A stretch of DNA of 64,000 bases from Liquidambar formosana. Taxonomy: Eukaryota; Streptophyta; Magnoliopsida; Saxifragales; Altingiaceae. The notes below the pieces were generated by a model. It saw only the letters and a program-made list of their open reading frames with translations, was not told the origin of the DNA and did no database searches. Positions 56,462 through 64,000 of this stretch are shown piece after piece (the first letter of the stretch is position 1; each line of letters opens with the position of its first letter). A program made the translations under genes and the position numbers. The DNA lies in assembly GCA_039720395.1 (NCBI GenBank), contig CM077824.1:18499046-18563045 (forward strand), in the 5' to 3' direction.

Positions 56462-57773
56462 ATTTCTAATTGCTGCATTAGGTATGTCAGTGCCTCAAAA
56501 AATAGATATACATGTACTTGGGTGCAAGTTGGTATTTATGGTGATGAGTAGACAAGTTCCACTGATTGGTCCAAATCCCAATCTTTGTGGCCAAAGGGCA
56601 TCAATCAACTTGCTTGGGAGTTAGAATGAAACGCGAGGACTCGTGGTCAAACCAACTACTTTTAATGCCTTCGCTTTCTTGCTCCCATTTACGAGAAAAA
56701 CTTGTATGAAATCGTATCAGGCTATTTATAAGACCAGCCAATTAAAGGTCCTACATATGGGTTTGTAAGTGTATTTATTGGTTCCATAAATTCACATGCA
56801 TGGCCCTTGATTGACTAGTCTCATGGCCAGTTTGGTGAAGCGGTTTCTTGGAAGTTCTTCTCCTTATTTACAGCTGGACAATCAAGCAACTTGACTTTGT
56901 TTTTTTTATTGATTTTCGAAGCACTTTATATATATTTTTCTTCAAGGAGGTCTAATGGAGAAAAGGTTTAGCTGGTGCACTTCAAATTTTTAGATTCCTC
57001 AATCTTCATTTAACATCGGGCTGGGTTCGTTGTCTAAATGAACCCTGATCATCCGGGTTTGGTTTAGACCCGGATTCGAGTTCAAGTGTAAACTCGGTAC
57101 ATTTCTTGTCATAACTAGTTTTGGCACATGCCCTAAATAATAAATGTTGATAAGAAACCTAAATAATAAATGTTGATAAGAAAGAGAAATCATACAATGG
57201 ATTAAATTTTTGTGATGGTAGTGGTGGAGCCGAGAATTTAATCTAATGGGGATGATGACCTTTGGTTGGTACTTAATGCTCTTTCTTAATTTTATAAATT
57301 AAATAAGATAAAATGGTAGCATATATATTTGAAATTGTACCAAACTTTATAATAGATAATCAAGATAGGGAAATGTTGTCAATCAAAAGTTTTTTTGACT
57401 AAGGAACATTCAGAAATATAGATATACATTAGTTTCTAATGTGTGCAATGCACCGATCACACAGGTGACATTTAATTTGTAGAAATAATATTGTCAAGAA
57501 ATTAGGATTTATAAATTTTTTGTTTCTTGAAATGTTTTTACTAATATGGTCAAAGACAGCGAAAAAAAAATAGGGGGAAAAATATTTTTTAAAAAAATAA
57601 AAAATGAACAAATCATCACATGAACACATATATTAGAGAGAAAAACATTAGAGATATAGCTTTAATTTAATTTTTGTAATTTGACGATATACTAACATGT
57701 GTTAGTACTCCGTATATGATGTTACAAACACCGGTTCATTGCAAAAAAACCATAAATGTTTTTTTTTAATATT

Positions 57774-57811
<38 letters not shown>
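56462..57811. other. Intergenic stretch ending in a TA microsatellite
   Basis: No gene is supported. A direct repeat of CCTAAATAATAAATGTTGATAAG occurs at about 57131 and 57157. The last 35 bp are TA repeats. Confidence 0.45.
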
Positions 57812-57814
<3 letters not shown>

Positions 57815-57977
57815 CTGATCATGTGCGGGATATCACTGATCATGTGTGGGATATCCTGGAGTATTTCGTTTGATCACGACCATCCGTGAGCGACACATGC
57901 ATATTTATACACCCACACATATTACTCATGGACTACCGTGATCAAACGGAATATCCCGCACATGATCAAAGCTTTAG
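57812..57977. mobile_element. Small palindromic element in a TA tract, copy 2
   Basis: It starts GGGCTGATCATGTGCGGGAT. The right end, reverse-complemented, contains TTTGATCATGTGCGGGATAT. The interior has GTTTGATCACG and CGTGATCAAAC plus a GAGCGACACATG block. It has a local duplication of GATCATGTGxGGGATATC near the left end that copy 1 lacks. It is flanked by TA repeats on the left and TATATATA on the right. Confidence 0.8.
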
Positions 57978-59815
57978 TTATATATATAACCATTAATTAT
58001 AAAGTAAGGCCATGTAAATCGATCTACTTAGACGACTGATGTGGCATTTCTTATGGCTCTCCTCTAAAAGTGCTCTGTTAATATGGAAACACACATTTCT
58101 TAAAGAGAACAAAATGCCTTCTACCAAATTTACCCAAAAAAGAAAAAAAAAGAAAAACGAGTGTATGTTGCTTCCAACGTTGTTGTCCATTTAACATAAA
58201 GAGAACCACATATGCTGCCACATGGTTGCCTATGTACTTCAACTATTGCTATCACCTTACCTACTCATAAATTTCTAACAACAGAAAGCACGGTGTAGTT
58301 TGATGAAGCAGTCTGCCATTAATTCTTTTCTTTCTCCTTTAATCAAGCAATAGAGGAATTAATTTCTAAACATGTACCCCATGAAACTTGTTCGCCAATA
58401 TTTTTAGTAGGCCAACTAAACTTGGAGAGAGAGAGAGAGAGAGATCAGAATATGGAACTTTAAAAGCATGCAACTCCTGATGAATTTGGCCTAACAATAT
58501 TAGTGATAGGACAATGTGAAATCTCCTAAAACCTACTTAGACCTATCCCCAAATCCATGCCACGCCATGATCGGTCAGTAAGATCGGTTTGTTTGAATAA
58601 TGCAGCCAACGTTCTCAAAACCAACAACCCGCCAACTCAAAGTCACATTGACAACCTAAAACAATGATGGACTAGAGGTTTCTATTCTTTGATTGTGGAA
58701 GCCAAAGATCCACCCTTATGGCCATGGTTTTAAATTAAAAAAAAAGATATATTTGTATTGGCCAGAGCGCAAGTATTTTGGTTTGACACTCTAAAGTAAG
58801 TGGTGCTGTGGCATTCCCAACACGCAATCACGTTAGGTTTGCCTCATAATCGATCATCATTCATTAATCAATATAAGCTGCTGGAACCCAAGTGCTTCTT
58901 GGAGAAATAATTGTCCAAAAAAGAAGTGTTTGTCCCCCTGAGGAAGTAAGGGATTTTGACAATTGCGAAATGGAATGAGCATCCTGCATGTCCTCTAGCA
59001 TTTGGATGCGAATAAAAAGGCAGCCATTTCCTCTTCACCTGTCCATAATAATGACAATTGACAAAGCGTGATCCATGTGCATGGACTTTCCAACTTCTTT
59101 GCTTAGATATCCTAAACTCTTGGCCACCTTCAACTCTTTAATTATTTCCCCTTTTTATTTTTATTTTAATTTTTGGGTATAATAATTATTTCCCTTTCAA
59201 GTTGAATAGTTTACAACGTTACGTAGCTGAATGGGTTTTTCAATCATCCGGCCTTCAATTTTATATTTTTTATAAGTTTAAAGCTAATTATCATGCCTTA
59301 GATACTCTACAAAATAATTTTAAAAATGTTCCATCTACATATAAATAAAATAAAATACTTAAAGATAGGATTAGTGTTCGCAAGTTTTGAAGCAAAGGTT
59401 TTGCATTGGCTCGCTGTCAACTTGACGCAGCCTCCTTTCTTTCGGTGAAATTGTCGGTGTTAGTACTTGTCAGCCCCTAATTGTTGAAACATGCTTCATT
59501 GGGTTTAGTTTTAGGATAGAATTTGACTTCTTGTTTGTTTATGGGAAGAAGAGATTGTTTTTCTTCAGTGATGACTTAATTTCTTCTTCCATAGATAGTC
59601 ATCAGCCAACTAAACCTAATCTTTTCATAGCATGCGTAAAATGAAGTCAATACAACTTCTTAGTCATGCCGGTACTTGACCACTAATTACATATGTGGAT
59701 GATAATGAAACATCTAATTAACAGCGTCCCCTTAACAATTGTTCTGATCACATATGGAATAATACTGATTGGCTTCAAAATGAACCACACCCCCGAACCC
59801 CAACCCCCCCTGCGG
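57978..59815. other. Intergenic stretch, contains first copy of a segmental duplication
   Basis: A GA microsatellite lies at 58423-58444. About 59060-59640 is the first copy of a diverged duplication repeated at about 60400-60920. No gene is supported. Confidence 0.45.
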
Positions 59816-60026
59816 TGCCGATTTGGATTTGGTGCATTTAGTCACTTTAAATACACCGTAAAGTTATCATGCGATGAACGACACGTGGAGAGAGTGGAGA
59901 TTGGAGGGCTGAGATTCATTGGGCATGAAATAGTTGTCTCCAATCTCAACTCTTTCCACATGTCGCTCATTACACAGTAACTTCACGGTGCATTTAAAGT
60001 AACTAAATGCACTAAATCCACTTCCA
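59816..60026. mobile_element. Hairpin-forming MITE-like element, about 210 bp
   Basis: The left arm TGGATTTGGTGCATTTAGTC pairs with the reverse complement of the right arm GACTAAATGCACTAAATCCA-like block (about 59999-60023). Inner pairs are ACGACACGTGGAGAGAGT and the CTCTTTCCACATGTCGCTC region, and GAGATTGGAG with CTCCAATCTC. The whole segment is almost a perfect palindrome around 59925. A target duplication was not resolved. Frames on both strands here are shadows. Confidence 0.7.
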
Positions 60027-60399
60027 ACCCCCCTCCCCAAAAAAAAAAAAAAAAAATTTGAAAAAGAGAAGGGTAGAACAAAATCCTTAGCTATGGAAAA
60101 ATAAATAAATTTTTTTTTTTTTAAAGGTGCATGTGGATTCACAAAAATCAAGCTATTTTTCGAAAGATGATTCCTAATTCAATCGATTTAGACCAGTGAT
60201 TACAATTTTATCTTGTTCGTAAACAAAAAATTAGTCATAGCTACTTATTCGGATAGCCCATGGAATTGTTTCTCGGAGGAAGTAGAAGATTTTGATAAGC
60301 GCAAAATCCAATTAGTGCACGTTTCCATTACAAATCTATCCAGCCGTTTTGCATTTGGGTGTGAAAAGAGGGCAAAAATTTTGTACCACCCATCCCTAA

Positions 60400-60920
60400 A
60401 ATGTCAAAGCACGATGCATGCATGGACTTTTGGTTTGCTTAAACAAACTAAACTCTAGTATTATTTTCCATTCTTCTTTCGCCTTTTGAATTTAAAAGTT
60501 TACAATGTTACGTACGTGACCGGATGGGTTTTTTAATCATATATCCTCTCTCAATCATTAGCCATTGTCACACAAATTTAAAAATGGCTTACACATGCAT
60601 TGAAAATCATAAAGTATGCTCACGAGGGTTGAATTAAGCTGATCAGCTTTTGCAAGTGGCCGTAAATTTTTTTACTGTAACCCTAATTCTCGGGTCTTGG
60701 CCGGAACCGACCGTTCAAAACTATAAGAAGACTTGACACGGCCTCACACTTTTTTGTTTGAAATTGTTTTAGTCGTCCCTTAATCGATGAAAAGAGGCTT
60801 TAAGATGGAATTTGACTTATTTACCCCTTCTTTTTTTTTCTTTTTTTTAAGGTTAAAAGATTGTTTTTCTTCATTGTAATGATTTTGCCTGCCTTGAAGA
60901 GTCATCAAGCAATTTAAACT
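60400..60920 (+). repeat. Second copy of a diverged segmental duplication (first copy about 59060-59640)
   Basis: Shared blocks include TTTACAATGTTACGTACGTG versus TTTACAACGTTACGTAGCTG, GATGGGTTTTT versus AATGGGTTTTT before CAATCAT, GGAATTTGACTT versus AGAATTTGACTT, and AGATTGTTTTTCTTCA in both. The offset is about 1.3 kb. It is non-coding. Confidence 0.65.
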
Positions 60921-61205
60921 TCATTTTTGTGTAGAACAAATGCAGAATCTTTTTTAATGTCAAGAGATCCCCCTCGATTATGGGCTTATGGCCATACAAA
61001 TGCGCAATAATTTCAATAAAAGACTTTTTTGAAAAAAAGGGAGTCAGCATTGAGGACTTGAATTGTAATGAAATGCATTAGTGAGGATCTGACAGGCTAT
61101 TTAGCAGCACGCCTCACTTTGTTAGGTTAAGTATGGGAAATCTAGTGAGTTGGGCTCAGCCAATTTTATTGGCCCAAGGTTTTGGGTCTGTATAAATTGA
61201 TTCTC
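60921..61205. other. Spacer before the nested MITE pair
   Basis: No gene or element end is recognised here other than the target duplication TTGATTCTC at its right edge (61197-61205). Confidence 0.45.
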
Positions 61206-61899
61206 GAGGGCGGCTATTGCAACCTCTCAACTTTACTTGTAAATCCCACTTGTTTTTAGTTTTTAAGATTTTATGAAAAATATAAAAGTTTTTCATAAAA
61301 ATTAGATGCACTTTCGACGTACTAAAAAACATTATTTTGAACAATTTTGTAAAATGAAAATTTTCCAAAATCTATTGTTTAAGAGCACTTTTTGGCCGTT
61401 TATAATCTATTTCATTTTTACGAAAACAAAAATTATAAGTGACCAAAATGTCCACTTAAACGATACTTCCTCCGTTCATAAATAAGTGGCCTACTTTCTT
61501 TTTTGGGATGTTTCAAAATTATTGTCACATTTCAAAAGTCATTTGTTCTTTGTTATTATTCATTTTCTAAAATACCCTTAAAAATGTATTCTTTCCTTTT
61601 CTAATGTTTTGTACACTTGAGGGCAAAATTGGAATCTCAAAACATATCGATTGATGTGAAAGCATTTAATAGGGTTTTCTTGAAAACGTGTTTTTTTTCA
61701 AAAGGATTTGGTCAATTTGAAACGGAGGGGGTAGGTTTTTGAAAAAAATTTTTTTACAAAATTGTTCAAAATGATATTTTTTTTAGTGGCCAACTCAATC
61801 AGTTTTTACAAAAACCTTTTATATTTTTTATAAAATCTTAAAAAGTGAAAAGAAATGAGGTTTTCCAATAAGGTTGAGGGAGTTGCACTGGCCGCCCTC
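61206..61899. mobile_element. Palindromic MITE of the 36959 family, 9-bp target duplication, with nested Stowaway
   Basis: The left end GAGGGCGGCTATTGCAACCT and the right end, reverse-complemented, GAGGGCGGCCAGTGCAACTC are inverted repeats. TTGATTCTC (61197-61205) and TTGATCCTC (61900-61908) flank it, one mismatch apart. Internal hairpin blocks are the same as in 36959-37367 (AACAATTTTGTAAAATGAAA..., CTTAAACGATA). Without the insert at 61466-61731 it is about 428 bp. Confidence 0.85.
61466..61731. mobile_element. Stowaway-type MITE (Tc1/Mariner), 266 bp, nested
   Basis: The left end CTTCCTCCGTTCATAAATAA and the right end, reverse-complemented, CCCCCTCCGTTTCAAATTG are the classic Stowaway terminal repeat. 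TA is duplicated at both ends (61464-61465 and 61732-61733). Removing the insert and one TA joins CTTAAACGATA to GGTTTTTGAAAAAA, the continuous order seen in related MITE copies. Confidence 0.9.
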
Positions 61900-61908
61900 T
61901 TGATCCTC

Positions 61909-64000
61909 AAGGCTACTATAAAATGCTGGCCCAGTTTGACGATCAAAAGCAAGGTCATCCCATTCCATCCTACATCAGAGCCTGCGATGGTCCATTTAGA
62001 CAGGGAATCAAGCCCATTTCTTGCATCATCAATGGACGAGGAACGGGCCTACTCTCCCCTCACCTGTTCGGAATGCAACGTGACATGGCATCCATGGTCC
62101 ATGGAGAATGAGTTTTTAACCCCCAAAAATAATGTTATATGTATATCGCATAGAAATTCTTTCTCACACAATCAACTTTGGATTTAAGTTCTACTGGTTT
62201 AGAAATTATCACCCTCGATATCTAATATTTTTTGCATGATGCATACCAACTTTGGAGCCAACTCGCACACACACTCACACATGTACAGTCAAAATTAAGA
62301 TTTCTGCAAACTCTACACTTCTATTAAGATGAGACATGTCATTAAAGCCAAAGGCCATTGATGCATTTGAATATACTAAAACTATATCACTAGTTGGTTT
62401 TGATATTAAATACTTAATTAACCAAAGAACAAACAGGGGTGTAGCTAAAGAATTACCACTTATCAAATGTCAATAGGAGGAGTCTAAGAGAGTCAAGTAG
62501 TCAACCAACAACCCTTGTAAAATGATAATATTTAGGGAAAATGACATTGACGAGGTTTGATAAAATGACACTAGCCTCTCTTGACATTTAAAAAATTATA
62601 TTGACCTCCCTTGAGATTTAATAAATTTAACACTCACCCGCTCTATCTATTAACCGTTTGTCTGACTAACGGAAATAGATAATGTCATACATAAAACCCA
62701 CAAAAATGCCAATATTACCCTTGATTAAGGAATGATGCATGAAATAACTAAATTAATTCTAGAATCTTATTTAAAGACAAAATTATCCCAATATAGATGT
62801 TAAAGTTCATTTTGCACCTATATACACATTTATTTATTATTTATTTGTTTTGCTACATCAAAGAGGGAGTCAAAGCCCAAACAAATAAGAGGGGGGGGGG
62901 GGAACTAGTTGAAAAGCAATTATTCTACTTCGACTCAACTTAAACCAATGGCTTTTGATTCTTTAAAATACTTTAAACCAAGATCAAATCTAAGAAACGG
63001 AAAAAAAAAATGTATATATATATATATAAGCAACTTAGGTTTTATTTAAACTATAGGTGATTTGGACATTTTATATGCTTCTTAATAGAAAAAGTAATAG
63101 AAGGGAGGTTTGACATTATTAATTAATGGCATATCAAATACTCGGAGTATCTTGTTTTACCTAACCCTATCCTTAGTCACATATAAAAAAGGTTCCACCT
63201 TATCATCTAAAAGTATGGTCTCAACACCCAACACCCAACAATATTACTTTAGCCTTTAAAGTCTCTCTCAGCCATTTTGCGTGTGCAACTCATATGATCA
63301 CTTTTTGTAATTGAAGCTGACAAAAGGGGTAAGTTGTTGTGTTGTGCACCCATAATCGAAGAGGCCAAAGTATTTATTTACAAAAATCGAACAAGGGTGT
63401 AAGGTTTTGAAGAATAGGGGTATAAGTTATCGAGCACCCAAAGATCGAATAGGGGTGTAAGGATTTGAAGAATAAGGGTATAAGTTGTCAAGCACCCCAT
63501 AGTTTAGAAGGTAAAGTATAATTTGTCATTTCTTTAATCAAAATGTTGCGCTTTGTTTGTATAAGCAATTAGATAATTTTGACTTTTCACCAATTCCATC
63601 AAGGGAAGGAAAAGGAAAAAAAAGAAAAAACACTCTCCTCCTGTAGTTGAGGGGATAAGTATTTGATTTTAAAGGAGTATAAGTTGTCGAGCATCTTATA
63701 TATACTAGTTGGTGCACACGTGTATTGCACGTGATTCCATTTTAGTTATATGCTCATGAAAAATAAGTAAATTGTACATTACAGTATATATATATTACTT
63801 GGCTCAACTTTAATGGGAAAAAATAGATAATAAAAAGTGCTTCTTTTTTATTTTTATTTTTATTCTTTTGTTGAAGAGAACCTCTTATATTCTATTAAAT
63901 AATTGGTTGTATGAAATTGATCCAAACTAAATCCTAAGCCATAAGTTGGTATACAATTATTAAGCTTAAGTTGCCTATCAAAGCATTTAATTAACTTGTA
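61909..64000. other. Intergenic stretch to the window edge
   Basis: No gene is supported. A run of about 13 G lies at 62890-62902. Direct repeats of GGGTGTAAGGxTTTGAAGAATA with GGTATAAGTTxTCxAGCACCC occur near 63390 and 63450, with a third weaker copy near 63670. TA tracts occur near 63013 and 63783. Confidence 0.45.

Overview
The window is nuclear DNA from a flowering plant, most likely a eudicot. It is AT-rich, carries intron-containing plant genes, and is dominated by plant-type transposable elements (Ty3/gypsy and other LTR elements, L1-type LINEs, tRNA-derived SINEs, MITEs) and long TA microsatellites. There is no bacterial-style operon, no CRISPR array and no recognisable RNA gene.

Four host genes or gene remnants can be named. 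(1) 2758-4427, minus: eight exons of a plant crotonase / 3-hydroxyisobutyryl-CoA hydrolase-like gene. It carries two one-base insertions that break the frame, and its 3' exons were not found. (2) 25816-27445, plus: an apparently intact PORR-domain organelle RNA splicing factor (WTF9-like). Its single predicted intron is a degenerate tandem copy of its own following exon. (3) 51246-52952, plus: an intact single-exon secreted aspartyl protease (pepsin family A1, 568 aa). (4) 36248-36307, plus: one isolated exon resembling the N-terminus of guanosine deaminase.

The rest is a layered transposon landscape. 6.3-13.3 kb holds a decayed minus-strand gypsy element (gag and integrase pieces) interrupted by a 2.6-kb solo LTR with a perfect 5-bp target duplication. 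13.6-16.15 kb holds a tandemly duplicated transposon body with a C48 (Ulp1-like) protease fragment and a kinase-like gene fragment. 17.4-23.05 kb holds three terminal-inverted-repeat elements, one of them carrying an LTR. 28.3-32.9 kb is a chromovirus pol remnant hit by a solo LTR (itself hit by a LINE) and by a non-autonomous DNA transposon. 32.95-36.05 kb is a second 5'-truncated LINE. 46.2-48.2 kb is an unidentified AT-rich block of coding-like minus-strand ORFs split by a hAT-type MITE. 55.1-56.5 kb and 61.2-61.9 kb are nested elements whose 9-bp target duplications suggest Mutator-type transposition.

Two themes stand out. The WTF9-like intron looks like a worked example of intron gain by tandem duplication of an AGGT-containing exon segment. 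Several unrelated inverted-repeat elements (18.1, 20.7, 55.4, 55.7 and 57.8 kb) sit exactly inside TA microsatellites, as expected of micron-type elements. All target duplications and exon boundaries were read by eye, so end positions of decayed elements are approximate.
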